DNA of 64,000 nucleotides from NCBI RefSeq assembly GCF_004569295.1, contig NZ_SPQC01000008.1:16346-80345 (forward strand), given 5' to 3'. Shown here one piece after another: positions 15,217 to 24,533 of the stretch. Position 1 is the first letter of the stretch. Each line of letters starts with the position of its first letter. The notes beneath the pieces are model-generated. The model had not been told where the DNA came from, ran no database searches, and saw nothing but the letters and a program-made list of their open reading frames with translations. The DNA comes from Rothia nasimurium. GTDB lineage: Bacteria > Actinomycetota > Actinomycetes > Actinomycetales > Micrococcaceae. The position numbers and the translations under genes were made by a program.

Positions 15217-15252
15217 TCCCTCCCCCGCATAGCTACGGGGTGAGGGAGTTTT
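15217..15252 (+). terminator. terminator of the pyruvyl transferase-like gene
   Basis: TCCCTCCCCCG and CGGGG-T-GAGGGA pair with one bulge and are followed by TTTT on the + strand. It serves the gene ending at 15088, convergent with the pst operon. Confidence 0.65.
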
Positions 15253-15292
15253 GTATGCCCGCTTAGAGCGGGCGGCTAGCGGGGCGCTAGGC

Positions 15293-16072
15293 TTAGCCGA
15301 AGCGACCTGAGACGTAGTCTTCGGTGGCCTTCTGGCTGGGGTTGTTGAAGATTTCCTGGGTGGGGGCGTACTCGATGAGCTTGCCGGGCTTGCCGGTGCC
15401 CGCAATGTTGAAGAAGGCGGTCTTGTCTGAGACGCGGGCTGCCTGCTGCATATTGTGGGTCACGATGACGACGGTGAAGTTTTCCTTAAGCTCGTTGATG
15501 AGGTCTTCAACGGCCAGGGTTGAGATGGGGTCGAGGGCGGAGCAGGGCTCGTCCATGAGAATCACATCGGGCTTGACTGCGATGGAGCGGGCGATGCACA
15601 GGCGCTGCTGCTGACCGCCGGAGAGGCCGGAGCCGGGCTTATCGAGACGGTCCTTGACCTCATTCCAGAGGTTGGCGCCGCGCAGGGAGGATTCGACCAG
15701 CTCGTCTGCGTCGGTCTTGGAGATCTTGCGGTTGTTGAGCTTGACGCCCGCCAGCACGTTCTCGCGGATGGACATGGTGGGGAAAGGGTTGGGGCGCTGG
15801 AAGACCATACCGATCTGGGAGCGGACGACCACGGGGTCAACGCCCTTGCCGTAGAGGTTTTCGCCGTCGAGTAGCACCTTACCTTCAACGCGGGCACCGG
15901 GGATAACCTCGTGCATGCGGTTGAGGGTGCGTAGGAAGGTTGACTTGCCGCAGCCTGAGGGCCCGATGAAGGCGGTGACGGTGCGGGGTTCGATTTCCAT
16001 GGAGATGTCTTCTACCGCGAGGAAGTCGCCGTAGTACACGTTCAGGTTTTCAACGTCGATGCGCTTTGACAT
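15293..16072 (-). CDS. pstB: phosphate ABC transporter ATPase PstB
   Basis: A 259-aa ABC ATPase. Walker [12 protein letters not shown] (residues about 36-46), Q-loop [21 protein letters not shown] with the PstB-specific PNPFP, signature [16 protein letters not shown], Walker [14 protein letters not shown] and the H-loop IVTHNMQQA are all present. It energises high-affinity phosphate import by PstSCA in the cytoplasmic membrane. Last gene of the pstSCAB operon, 64 nt after pstA. Length is normal. No phoU follows in this window. Confidence 0.97.
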   Translation of the reverse strand: MSKRIDVENLNVYYGDFLAVEDISMEIEPRTVTAFIGPSGCGKSTFLRTLNRMHEVIPGARVEGKVLLDGENLYGKGVDPVVVRSQIGMVFQRPNPFPTMSIRENVLAGVKLNNRKISKTDADELVESSLRGANLWNEVKDRLDKPGSGLSGGQQQRLCIARSIAVKPDVILMDEPCSALDPISTLAVEDLINELKENFTVVIVTHNMQQAARVSDKTAFFNIAGTGKPGKLIEYAPTQEIFNNPSQKATEDYVSGRFG

Positions 16073-16136
16073 GGAGTTTTCCTTTTTCTAAAAGTCTTGG
16101 AGCCGGTGGGCGCGCTAGGCTGGTGCGCTGCTGGGT

Positions 16137-17234
16137 TTATCGGCCGGTCTTGGGAGCGAAGATCTTGGCGATGGCTCGGGCGATGAGATTGAGTACCATC
16201 ACGATGATAATCAGGATCAGCGCGGCAGCCCAGGCGCGGGTCTCTGAGACCGAGGCGGCGGTGGGGCTGGTGGGCGTCATGATCTGGTAGTAGATGTAGG
16301 TGGGCAGGGTTGCCATCCAGCCGCTGAAGGCGCTCCAGTTGATGGAGGTGACGAAGCCTGCGGTCACCAGGATGGGGGCGGTTTCGCCGATGACGCGGGC
16401 GATAGCCAGGGTCACGCCCGATGCGATGCCCGAGATAGCGGTGGGGATAACCACCTTCATGATGGTGCGCCACTTACGGACGCCCAGGGCGTAGGAGGCC
16501 TCGCGCAGTTCGTTGGGCACGATACGCAGCATCTCTTCGGCGTTACGCACCACGGTGGGGATCATGAGGACGGACAGGGCGACCGCTGCCACCAGGCCCA
16601 TGCGGTTCATGGGGTTGCCCGATACCAGGGCGAAGAAGGAGGCTGCGAAGAGACCCGCCACGATGGAAGGGATGCCGGTCATGACGTCCACGAAGAAGGT
16701 GATGGCTTTGGAGAGCCACTTGCCCTGGCCGTATTCCACCAGGTAGATGGCGGTGAGCAGGCCGATGGGTACCGAGATGACGGTGGCCAGCAGGGTAATT
16801 TCGAGGGTGCCGATGATGGCGTGGTAGATACCGCCGAGCACGGGGCCTTCGCCTGAGGCGGCGGCGTTATCGTGTACGCCGGTGACGCCCTTCATGGAGG
16901 TGCTCAGGAAGTTACCTGACAGGCCGGGGATGCCCTTGGCGAGTACGGTGTAGAGCACCGAGACCAGGGGGATGAGGGCGATGAGGAAGGTGCCGTAGAC
17001 CAGGTAGCGGGCGAAGGCGTCCTGGCCCTTGCGCTTGCCTTCGAAAGAGGTGACGGCCAGGGGTCCGGCAATCACGAAGATAGTACCTGCAAAGAGGGCG
17101 AAGGTTGCGATGGAGAAGCCGGTGAGGGCACTGGCGGCGGCGCCCAGAATCAGGGAGCCTGCGCCGACGGCCAGGGGCAGCCATTTGGGGGCTTGGCGGC
17201 TGGCGAAGCGGGATGAGGTGGTAGCTACAGACAT
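16137..17234 (-). CDS. pstA: phosphate ABC transporter permease PstA
   Basis: A 365-aa permease with three N-terminal hydrophobic segments and the MetI-like domain from about residue 150. The EAA loop lies in ELREASYALGVRKWRTIMKVVIP split around A-L-G, and IPSIVAGLFAASFF precedes it. It forms the membrane channel with PstC. Its ATG overlaps the pstC stop by one base (TAATG), so the subunits are coupled in translation. The N-terminus is longer than in E. coli PstA (296 aa), as is common in actinobacteria. Confidence 0.95.
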   Translation of the reverse strand: MSVATTSSRFASRQAPKWLPLAVGAGSLILGAAASALTGFSIATFALFAGTIFVIAGPLAVTSFEGKRKGQDAFARYLVYGTFLIALIPLVSVLYTVLAKGIPGLSGNFLSTSMKGVTGVHDNAAASGEGPVLGGIYHAIIGTLEITLLATVISVPIGLLTAIYLVEYGQGKWLSKAITFFVDVMTGIPSIVAGLFAASFFALVSGNPMNRMGLVAAVALSVLMIPTVVRNAEEMLRIVPNELREASYALGVRKWRTIMKVVIPTAISGIASGVTLAIARVIGETAPILVTAGFVTSINWSAFSGWMATLPTYIYYQIMTPTSPTAASVSETRAWAAALILIIIVMVLNLIARAIAKIFAPKTGR

Positions 17235-18202
17235 TAGTTAGCTCCTGAGAAGTCCTTGTAGCGGGCCACGATCATGCGGGCCAGGATGTTGACGATGAGG
17301 GTGATGACAAAGAGCACCAGACCTGCGGCGATAAGCTCTGACATGCGCAGACCGTAGGCCTCGGGGAAATTGAGGGCGATCTCTGAGGCGAAGGTCTGGT
17401 TGCCGGACTTGATGATGGAGGCGGTCAGCGGGCCGGATGCCAGCACCAGGGTCACTGCCATAGTTTCACCGAGGGCGCGGCCCAGGGCCAGCATGACGGA
17501 GGAAATGATGCCGGTGCGGGCGAAGGGGAAGACGGTCATGCGAATCATCTCCCAGCGAGTGGCACCCAGGCCCAGGGCTGCTTCTTCCTGCAGGGTGGGG
17601 GTCTGGATGAAGATTTCGCGGCACATGGAGGTGATGATGGGCAGAATCATGATGCCCAGGACGATGCCCGCGGTCAGAATGGTCTTACCGGTCTGTGAGG
17701 CGGGGCCATCGAAAATAGGGATAAAGCCCAGATAGGTGGCGAGCCAGTCGTAGAAGGGTACAATCTTGGGGGCCAGTACCGAAGCGCCCCAGGCACCGAA
17801 GATAACGGAGGGGATAGCGGCTAGCAGGTCGATGACGTAGCCGATGCCCTTAGCCAGCTTGCGGGGGGCGTAGTGGGAGATGAACAGAGCCACGCCGATG
17901 CCGATGGGGGTTGCCAGGAGCAGGGCAATGGTCGAGGCGATGAGGGTGCCGATGATCAGCGGAATGATGTACTGAATGAAGCTGCCGCTGGTGAGGTCTG
18001 CGGGGTCTGCGGTGAAAACCGGCAGGGCCTGGGCGACCAGGAAGATAGCGACAGCTGCCAGGACGATAAGAATAAGGACGCCGGCGCCGAGGGAGATACC
18101 CGAGAAGATTTTATCTGCCGCCGGGTTGCCGACCTCGGGAAGGTCCTTGGCTTTCACGCGGGCACTGCTGGTACCCGGCTGCGGTGCTGCTGTGGTTGAC
18201 AT
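17234..18202 (-). CDS. pstC: phosphate ABC transporter permease PstC
   Basis: A 322-aa permease with about six transmembrane segments. The loop IPSVIFGAWGASVLAPKIVPF and the EAA loop EEAALGLGATRWEMIRMTVFP identify the PstC subunit. The N-terminal 30 residues are polar and cytosolic. It starts 83 nt after pstS, with a hairpin in between that probably limits read-through from the abundant pstS message. One-base overlap with pstA. Confidence 0.95.
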   Translation of the reverse strand: MSTTAAPQPGTSSARVKAKDLPEVGNPAADKIFSGISLGAGVLILIVLAAVAIFLVAQALPVFTADPADLTSGSFIQYIIPLIIGTLIASTIALLLATPIGIGVALFISHYAPRKLAKGIGYVIDLLAAIPSVIFGAWGASVLAPKIVPFYDWLATYLGFIPIFDGPASQTGKTILTAGIVLGIMILPIITSMCREIFIQTPTLQEEAALGLGATRWEMIRMTVFPFARTGIISSVMLALGRALGETMAVTLVLASGPLTASIIKSGNQTFASEIALNFPEAYGLRMSELIAAGLVLFVITLIVNILARMIVARYKDFSGAN

Positions 18203-18237
18203 GGGAATGTGAAACCTTTGTCGTTTTGACGCGGTTC

Positions 18238-18272
18238 AAGGTGCGACCGGGTGGGAAACCTGGCCGCACCTT
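18238..18272 (-). terminator. attenuator hairpin between pstS and pstC
   Basis: AAGGTGCG (18238-18245) and CGCACCTT (18265-18272) enclose a GC-rich inner stem (CCGGG with CCTGG). No T-run follows, so it more likely stabilises the pstS 3' end or gives partial termination, setting PstS in excess over the membrane subunits. Confidence 0.55.
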
Positions 18273-18285
18273 GATGAACGCGGTG

Positions 18286-19395
18286 TTACTGGGTAACGGT
18301 GATGGATTCGATAGCTTTCTGGGCGTCAGCGGTCAGTGCGCTGGTCAGGGGAGCTGAGTGAGCTGCGTCAGCGGCGTCTTTCTGGCCCTGCTCGGAGACT
18401 ACGTAGTTCTCGTAGGCCTTGACCAGGGTGACGTCGTCTTCTGAGGAGTAGCCGGAGCAGACGATGTGGTAGGAGACCAGAACAACGGGGTAGGCGGTAG
18501 AGTCATCGGGGGTGCGGTTGATGTTGATTGCCATGTCGTTCTCGTTCATGCCGCCGACGCGCTCTGAGAGTTCAACGGTCTTGGCAGCGGCATCTGCTGA
18601 GAGTTCAACGTAGGAGTCGCCAACCTTGACGTTGACCTTGCCCAGGTCGCCGATGGCTGAGGCGTCAGCGTAGGTGATAGCGCCCTCGGTGGATGAGGTG
18701 GTGGAGACAACGCCAGAGGTACCCTTGTTGGATTCACCGGCGTACTGGGAGGGCCAGTTGCCGTCTGCTTCTACATCCCAGGCGCCGTTAGAGGCGGCAG
18801 CCAGGTATTCGGTGAAGTTCTGGGTGGTGCCGGAGTCATCTGAGCGGTGGACGACGGTGATCTTGGTGTCGGGCAGGGTGACGCCTTCGTTCTGTGAGGC
18901 GATAGCTGCATCGTTCCAGGTGGTGATTTCGCCCTTGAAGATCTTGGCGATGGTTTCGCCGTCCAGGTTCAGTGATGAGACGCCGGGCAGATTGAAAGCT
19001 ACGGCTACGGGGGAGATGTAGACGGGGATGTTGATGGCGCCGCCGTCACCGCAGACTGCCTTTGATTCTTCCCACTCGGTGGTCTTCAGGGGACGGTCTG
19101 AGCCTGCGAACTTGGCGCCGCCAGCGAGCAGGGCCTCGCGGCCTGCACCGGAGCCGTCCGGTGAGTACTGTACGGTGCCGCCCAGGTTAGCGAAACCGGT
19201 TTCCCAGGCGGTGATTGCGGCCTGCTGGGATGAGGCGCCGACGCCGGTCAGGGGGGTGGAGGGCAGGGAAGCTGCGCTGGAGCCTGCGTCTGATGAGGTG
19301 GCGGTGCCGGTTGCGTTGTCTGAACCGCAAGCGGTGAATGCGAGTGCGCCTACAGCTGCAAGTGAGCCCCAACGAGCAAGTGACTTAGCCTTCAC
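18286..19395 (-). CDS. pstS: phosphate-binding lipoprotein PstS
   Basis: A 369-aa lipoprotein. The signal peptide ends in the lipobox AFTACG, with the lipidated Cys at residue 23. Substrate-binding motifs are visible: TGVGASSQQAAI, DGSGAGREALLAGGAKFAGSD split around S-G-A-G, and VVHRSDDSGTTQNFTEYL. It captures phosphate outside the membrane and delivers it to PstCA. The GTG start at 19395 is preceded by AAAGGA at 8 nt. First gene of pstSCAB, with a PHO box about 130-150 nt upstream. Confidence 0.96.
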   Translation of the reverse strand: MKAKSLARWGSLAAVGALAFTACGSDNATGTATSSDAGSSAASLPSTPLTGVGASSQQAAITAWETGFANLGGTVQYSPDGSGAGREALLAGGAKFAGSDRPLKTTEWEESKAVCGDGGAINIPVYISPVAVAFNLPGVSSLNLDGETIAKIFKGEITTWNDAAIASQNEGVTLPDTKITVVHRSDDSGTTQNFTEYLAAASNGAWDVEADGNWPSQYAGESNKGTSGVVSTTSSTEGAITYADASAIGDLGKVNVKVGDSYVELSADAAAKTVELSERVGGMNENDMAININRTPDDSTAYPVVLVSYHIVCSGYSSEDDVTLVKAYENYVVSEQGQKDAADAAHSAPLTSALTADAQKAIESITVTQ

Positions 19396-19522
19396 AGGTG
19401 ATTTCCTTTGAGTTTGTGTGCCCTACCCTGTCTCGTGTGAGAACTGTGTGAGACAGTGAGTAGGAAGGGAACGGTGTCTAACGCATCTGACTTTAGGGGC
19501 GTTAGGTAGCAGGTGGGCTAGC

Positions 19523-19544
19523 AGTGGGTGAACGGTGAGTGAAC
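19523..19544 (-). promoter_or_regulatory. PHO box upstream of pstS
   Basis: On the - strand the sequence GTTCACTCACC is followed directly by GTTCACCCACT: two direct 11-bp units beginning GTTCAC. This is the arrangement known for PhoP-binding PHO boxes of actinobacteria (direct 11-nt repeats, GTTCACC core). Its position 128-149 nt before the pstS start fits phosphate-starvation activation. Confidence 0.75.
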
Positions 19545-19603
19545 AGGTGGCGCACAGTTAGGGTTAAGGACGCCGGCGGTCGGGTTGAGGCCGCGGGTTT
19601 AGA

Positions 19604-21091
19604 ATGGTGGGTATGGGTTTTGGTCAGCAGGTTGAGAGTTTAAAGAAGCGGGCGCAGGAGCATATCCGTTTGGGTTGGCTCCGTATGAAGGATGGCTTTT
19701 TCCAGTCTCTTCAGATTGTGGTCTCGGGCATCGGGGCCTATCTTTTTGCGGAGAAGGTGCTGGGGCATACCGAACCGATTTTTGCGGCGACCGCTGCCAT
19801 TGTTTCTCTGGGCTATATCACTGGCGCTACCCACGCCCGCCGCATCCTTGAGGTGTCGTTTGGCGTGACCCTGGGTATTTTGATGGGCGACATGATGATG
19901 CTGGCCCTGGGGCGGGGCATCTGGCAGGCGGGTCTGGTCATGTTCCTGTCGATTATGCTGGCCCGTTTTTTGGATGACGGTATTCTTTTTACGATTCAGA
20001 TGGGCCTGCAGTCCTGCCTGGTGGTCTTGCTCCCGCCGAATATTGACGGGCCTTTTGCCCGAAGTCTAGACGGTATTGTCGGTGGCCTGTGCGCTTTCTT
20101 GCTCATGTTTCTCTTCCCTAAAGACCCGCGCCGTACCCCGCGTGAGAACGCTAAAACCATGATGGGTTCTTTTGCTGCGGTCTTCCGCGATGCAGGTGAG
20201 GCCATGGAGCACTACGACGGCAAGGAGGCCTGGCATGCCCTGGCGTCTGCCCGTCGCCTACAGCCGCTTTATAACACCTGTGAGAAGGACATTATTACTT
20301 CAAAGGGTATGGCCCAGCTGGCCTGGACGGGCCGGTCTCATATGAAGGAGCTCGACCGTTACTCACAGACCCTGGGCAAGATTGACTACGCTATCCGCAA
20401 CACCCGGGTACTCAACCGTCGACTCGCTTCAACCATCAATAACGTGCAGATTTCGCAAGAAGCTATCACCTCTATCGCTGAGGCGCTCAAAAGCATTGGT
20501 GACGCGGTGGAGGTGCTGGGTGAGGGCATGTCTGCCCCCGAGGCGGCCGTCCGTACCGAGCGGAAGATGAAGGCCCGCCGTGATCTCTCGCAGCTGGCTG
20601 GCCGCCTGGAGCCGCACATGATGGGTGTGCGCACCATGGAGGCTGAGGCCCTGGTACTGATGCTCCGCCCCCTGGTGGTCGACCTTTTGGAGGCTTCGGG
20701 GCTGACCCACCAGCAGGCAGTCGATATGCTGGTGTCCCTGGGGGATTCCATGACGGAGCACGCCCCCACCACGATGCTCCCGGTGCAGGCAGATACGGAC
20801 GCCGGTAGTCAGCAGGGTTCCCGTCGGCAGCGGGTGGAGCAGAAGCACCGGGACGATACCCGTCAGCTCACCACGGTTCTTCGGGCAAAAGACCGCGCCC
20901 CCATTCGGGAGATTCGCGAAGCTTCGGTACGTGATCCCCGCAGTATGCCTGCCGTACCGCCTGCGGGAACCGGGGCGAACGCGTCCGCCCAGATGCTCGA
21001 CAGCGCCGCTAGAGTTGAGAAGCAGCAGGCCCTGAATACAGCCCAGCTAACCGTGATCGAGCAGAACCTCAAGAAGGAGAAGGGCAACTAG
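19604..21091 (+). CDS. FUSC-family / aromatic acid exporter-like membrane protein
   Basis: A 495-aa protein. Residues about 30-170 hold five to six hydrophobic segments (FAATAAIVSLGYITGATHARR, VSFGVTLGILMGDMMMLAL, SCLVVLLPPNID). Residues 175-390 form a long helical cytosolic domain, followed by a polar tail. This fits the FUSC/ArAE family of putative exporters, including the conserved GATHARR loop. Substrate unknown. It is divergent from pstS. The ATG at 19604 lacks a good ribosome binding site, and the ATG three codons later is possible. Its stop overlaps the convergent radA stop by 4 nt. Confidence 0.82.
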   Translation: MVGMGFGQQVESLKKRAQEHIRLGWLRMKDGFFQSLQIVVSGIGAYLFAEKVLGHTEPIFAATAAIVSLGYITGATHARRILEVSFGVTLGILMGDMMMLALGRGIWQAGLVMFLSIMLARFLDDGILFTIQMGLQSCLVVLLPPNIDGPFARSLDGIVGGLCAFLLMFLFPKDPRRTPRENAKTMMGSFAAVFRDAGEAMEHYDGKEAWHALASARRLQPLYNTCEKDIITSKGMAQLAWTGRSHMKELDRYSQTLGKIDYAIRNTRVLNRRLASTINNVQISQEAITSIAEALKSIGDAVEVLGEGMSAPEAAVRTERKMKARRDLSQLAGRLEPHMMGVRTMEAEALVLMLRPLVVDLLEASGLTHQQAVDMLVSLGDSMTEHAPTTMLPVQADTDAGSQQGSRRQRVEQKHRDDTRQLTTVLRAKDRAPIREIREASVRDPRSMPAVPPAGTGANASAQMLDSAARVEKQQALNTAQLTVIEQNLKKEKGN

Positions 21092-22491
21092 CCCTGGCCG
21101 GGGAAGAGCAGGGCCAGGGCCTCCCCCAGTGAGGCAACCTCGCGTACCGACACCCCGGCGGGTACATCACCTACACCAGCAGGTGAAGCAGGCACAATCA
21201 CGTGGGTAAAGCCCAGTCGCCCGACCTCGGCGATACGCTGGCGGATGCCGGGAACAGCTCGTACCTCACCCGCTAAACCGACTTCGCCAAAGACCGCCAG
21301 CTTGCGGGGCAGGGGCTTATCTTGGGCGGCGGAGGCCAGGGCGATGACGCAGGCCAGGTCGGCGGACGGCTCAGAAATCTTAGCCCCACCCACGGTTGAG
21401 ATATAGCAGTCTAGCTTGCCCACGTTGAACCCGGCACGTTTCTGTAGCACAGCTAAAAGCATAGAGATACGGGAGCTGTCGAGGCCGCTGGTGGTTCTTC
21501 GGGGCTGCGGAGTGGCGCTGGTGTCGAGCAGGGCCTGCACCTCGGCGAGCAGGGGGCGGCGGCCCTCCATGGTGACGGTGACGCAGGTGCCCGAGACTGG
21601 GTGCGGGGTGCGGGAGACAAAGAGGCCCGAGGGGTCGGTGACGGGGGCGATGCCGTCCTCGTGCATATCGAAACAGCCCACCTCGTCGGTGGGGCCAAAG
21701 CGGTTCTTGATAGCCCGCAGCATACGAATAGGGGTGTGCTTATCGCCCTCGAACTGGCAGACCACATCGACCAGGTGTTCCAGCAGGCGGGGGCCAGCGA
21801 TAGTGCCCTCCTTGGTCACGTGGCCCACTAACAGGGTGCACATATTGCGGCGTTTAGCGGCGGCAATCAGCGAGGCGGCAACCTCTCGCACCTGGGTGAC
21901 GCCACCGGCGCTCCCTTCGACCTCAGATGAGGCCAGGGTTTGTACAGAGTCCACAATCAGCAGGTCGGGGTTAACCTGTTCGATATGGGCCAGGGCGGTG
22001 CCGAGATCTGTTTCGCTGGTCAGGTAGAGGGTATCGGCTAGGGCCCCGATGCGGTCGGCGCGGAGCTTGACCTGGGCGGCTGATTCTTCGCCGGTTACGT
22101 AGAGGACGTTGTGGGGCTTTCCCGTTGACTCACCGCGGGCAAAGGTAGCGGCCACGTCGAGTAGCAGGGTGGACTTACCGACGCCGGGTTCACCGGCCAT
22201 AAGGATAACGGCTCCCGGCACCAGACCACCGCCTAAGACACGGTCGAACTCCGGGTTGCAGGTGCTCATGTACTGAGCCACGGTGGAATCAACCCGCCCA
22301 ATGGGCTGGGCGGGGGTCTGCACGCTCGATGCCACGGTGGTTTTCGCGGCAACCGGCCCGACGGCTTCTTCTACGGTGCCCCAGGACTGGCATTCGCCGC
22401 AACGCCCCACCCATTTAGCGGTGGTCCAACCACATTCGGTGCAGCGGTAGGCGTTAGCGGAGCGTGAGCGGGTTGTTTTACGGGTAGCCAT
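21088..22491 (-). CDS. radA: DNA repair protein RadA
   Basis: A 467-aa RadA/Sms. N-terminal zinc finger YRCTECGWTTAKWVGRCGEC (about residues 16-35), Walker A GEPGVGKSTLLLD (about 105), the RadA-specific KNRFG motif, and a C-terminal Lon-protease-like domain (KLDCYISTVGGAKISEPSAD). It is a RecA-related helicase that extends D-loops during recombination. It lies just upstream of disA on the same strand, an arrangement common in Gram-positives, where RadA and DisA interact functionally. Confidence 0.97.
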   Translation of the reverse strand: MATRKTTRSRSANAYRCTECGWTTAKWVGRCGECQSWGTVEEAVGPVAAKTTVASSVQTPAQPIGRVDSTVAQYMSTCNPEFDRVLGGGLVPGAVILMAGEPGVGKSTLLLDVAATFARGESTGKPHNVLYVTGEESAAQVKLRADRIGALADTLYLTSETDLGTALAHIEQVNPDLLIVDSVQTLASSEVEGSAGGVTQVREVAASLIAAAKRRNMCTLLVGHVTKEGTIAGPRLLEHLVDVVCQFEGDKHTPIRMLRAIKNRFGPTDEVGCFDMHEDGIAPVTDPSGLFVSRTPHPVSGTCVTVTMEGRRPLLAEVQALLDTSATPQPRRTTSGLDSSRISMLLAVLQKRAGFNVGKLDCYISTVGGAKISEPSADLACVIALASAAQDKPLPRKLAVFGEVGLAGEVRAVPGIRQRIAEVGRLGFTHVIVPASPAGVGDVPAGVSVREVASLGEALALLFPGQG

Positions 22492-22555
22492 ATCAACAGC
22501 ATAAGGCCGGTGGCTGACACTTTAAGCACGGCCAGCTACCGCCAGCAGCTAAAGC

Positions 22556-23623
22556 CTACATAAATCTCTCTAAGAGCGAGCTTTCGGCCATGCGAGAGAG
22601 GGATTCTCGAATTACGCGGGCGCGCTGTTCACCGATACCCTCAACGGCCCGCAGGTCATCGAGGCTGGCGGCCATGAGCGACTGTAGGCCGTCAAAGCGG
22701 TCGACCAGGCGGTCAGCAACCGCCCCGGGCATGGACTTAATACCGGCCAGCAGGCGGTGGCCGTGGGGGTGCAGGGGGGCGTCTAACTCTTCACCCAGCC
22801 CTGCGGTGCGGGCGATGGTCAGGGGGTCAACGATTTCCTTATCGTCAAGCTGAGCCAAAGCGTCCACAGCAGCCTGGAGGTCTTCGGGGCTGGTGTCTGC
22901 GGGCAGGTAATCGCGCAAGACGACCCAGGTGGCGGGCAGGTCGTGGGTAGTCAGTTCTTCAAGCTGCAGAGCAACCAGGCGGCCCACGTTGCCCAACTCC
23001 ACCACGTAGTGGCCCGCCTCTACGGTAATTCTGCGAACCATTTCCATACGCTGTAGGGTGCTGGCTACATCGCGCAGGGTTACGTTGGCTTCGATTTCGA
23101 GGGAGGACAGCTGGTGGAGCACCTGTTCAAGGCGTTCGGTGTAGCTATCGAGGGTGCGGATAGCCTGGTTGGCGCGGCTCATGAGCGACTGGGTGTCTTC
23201 AACCGTGTAGCGGATTCCCTCGGTATAGACCGAGATCAGGGACATAGATGCGCTCACCGCGATGACGGGGAAGCCGGTTTGTTTTGCCACGCGTTCTGCG
23301 GTGCGGTGGCGGGTACCCGACTCATTGGTGTCGATGGACGGGTCGGGCAGCAGCTGCACCCCGGCTGCCAGCAGGGTGGAAGCGTCCTTGTCGCAAACAA
23401 TCGCGCCGTCCATCTTGGCGAGTTCCCGCACACGGGTGGCAGAGAATTCGGTGTTGATAGCAAACCCGCCCGATGACATCTGCGCTACGGTCCTATCGCT
23501 GCCCAGCACGATTAGCGCACCGGTGCGGCCGCGCAAGATTCGTTCCAGCCCCTCGCGGAGTTCGGTACCGGGGGCGATTTGGGCGATTGTTTTCAGCAGA
23601 GATTCACTATAAACCGTTAGCAC
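22556..23623 (-). CDS. disA: diadenylate cyclase DisA
   Basis: Makes cyclic di-AMP from two ATP and scans DNA for branched structures. Read from GTG 23623, giving 355 aa, the usual length. An upstream in-frame extension to 23911 encodes Arg/Pro-rich nonsense and is rejected. The catalytic DAC domain shows DGA (72-74) and GTRHRTAERVA (103-113); the long helical spine follows, and the C-terminal helix-hairpin-helix reads DLRAVEGIGEQRARVIRESL. The GTG has GGTGGA directly in front, an imperfect ribosome binding site, so the start is likely but not certain. 64 nt lie between disA and radA. Confidence 0.95.
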   Translation of the reverse strand: MLTVYSESLLKTIAQIAPGTELREGLERILRGRTGALIVLGSDRTVAQMSSGGFAINTEFSATRVRELAKMDGAIVCDKDASTLLAAGVQLLPDPSIDTNESGTRHRTAERVAKQTGFPVIAVSASMSLISVYTEGIRYTVEDTQSLMSRANQAIRTLDSYTERLEQVLHQLSSLEIEANVTLRDVASTLQRMEMVRRITVEAGHYVVELGNVGRLVALQLEELTTHDLPATWVVLRDYLPADTSPEDLQAAVDALAQLDDKEIVDPLTIARTAGLGEELDAPLHPHGHRLLAGIKSMPGAVADRLVDRFDGLQSLMAASLDDLRAVEGIGEQRARVIRESLSRMAESSLLERFM

Positions 23624-23659
23624 TCCACCAATTTTAGTGCACAGCGGGGCTAGAAACGG

Positions 23660-23694
23660 CACCGCCCCGGCACGCGCAGGGCTGGCCGGGGCGG
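23660..23694 (-). terminator. hairpin between the Ser-rich protein gene and disA
   Basis: ACCGCCCCGG and CCGGGGCGGT form a perfect 10-bp stem with a 15-nt loop, 25 nt after the stop of the upstream gene at 23719. A short AT stretch follows on the - strand. It would insulate disA or attenuate read-through. Confidence 0.55.
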
Positions 23695-23718
23695 TAGCGG
23701 TCTGTGGGGCTAGTGGTC

Positions 23719-24447
23719 TTATCCGGTGACGATGATACGGACGGGCTGTGAGGTCACGCCGTTGACGGTTGCGGTTGCCCAGTAGTAGCCGGGCTGGATG
23801 GTTGCTGCGGTGTTGCAGCCCAGGACGTTGAGGGCGCGGTTCCAGGTCAGGGCGGTGGTGTTGGTGGCACCGGCGGCAACTTCGGCGTCGGCTACGGGGT
23901 CGGCGTAGCACTGGGCGTAGTTGTAGACCTGGGCGGGGCCGGAGGTGATGTTAACGTCTACGTTGTTAACGCCGCCGGTCACGATGCAGGGGTTACCCGA
24001 GGTGTTGGTGTAGGTAACAGCCAGGGCGGGGTTCTGGCCTGCTGCGTAGCTGTTGCGGTCGGCGGTCAGGCTTACCTGCAGGTCGGCTGCGGTGCAGGCT
24101 GCTACCACGGCCTCGGTGGGTGAGGCGGACGCAGTGGGTTCAGCTGATTCACTTGCTTCGGCTGACGCTGATTCGCTGACGCTTACGGAGGCACTGGGGT
24201 CAGCACTTTCTGAGGGGGTCGCTGATTCGGTGGCGCGCTGGCTAAAGTCGCTGAAGGCTTCGGCGCTGGTTGAGGTGCTTGCGGTGGCGGTTGCGTTATC
24301 GGAGCTATTACCGCGGCCTGCTAACCAGCTGATAAGGCCGATAATGAGGAGCAGGACGAGGACCAGGATTAGGACGGCAACAATGCGGCGGCGGCGGTAG
24401 ACCTCGGGTGAGACCTCTTCCACCTGTGAATCAACGTTTTCAGACAT
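23719..24447 (-). CDS. membrane-anchored Ser-rich extracellular protein, 242 aa
   Basis: One membrane helix near the N-terminus (VAVLILVLVLLLIIGLISWLA, residues about 24-44 with RRRR in front, so the N-terminus is inside). A Ser/Ala/Glu-rich stalk follows (residues 50-112). The extracellular domain holds four Cys (AACTAAD, NPCIVTGG, YAQCYADP, LGCNTAA), which can form two disulfides, and beta-rich sequence as in DUF4232-like domains. Micrococcaceae often carry such a gene next to disA and mutY. Function unknown. It is divergent from mutY. Confidence 0.75.
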   Translation of the reverse strand: MSENVDSQVEEVSPEVYRRRRIVAVLILVLVLLLIIGLISWLAGRGNSSDNATATASTSTSAEAFSDFSQRATESATPSESADPSASVSVSESASAEASESAEPTASASPTEAVVAACTAADLQVSLTADRNSYAAGQNPALAVTYTNTSGNPCIVTGGVNNVDVNITSGPAQVYNYAQCYADPVADAEVAAGATNTTALTWNRALNVLGCNTAATIQPGYYWATATVNGVTSQPVRIIVTG

Positions 24448-24533
24448 ACATCTAGAGTACCTTTTTCTATGCCACCTGCGGAACTTTTGCGCTGTATTAG
24501 CTCTCGTAAAGGCCGGTGTTTTAGAGTGTTGGG

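Noticed and set aside
23624..23911. N-terminal extension of DisA
   Set aside because: The extension encodes an Arg/Pro/His-rich sequence typical of a GC-rich shadow frame and overlaps a terminator hairpin; the family starts near GTG 23623.
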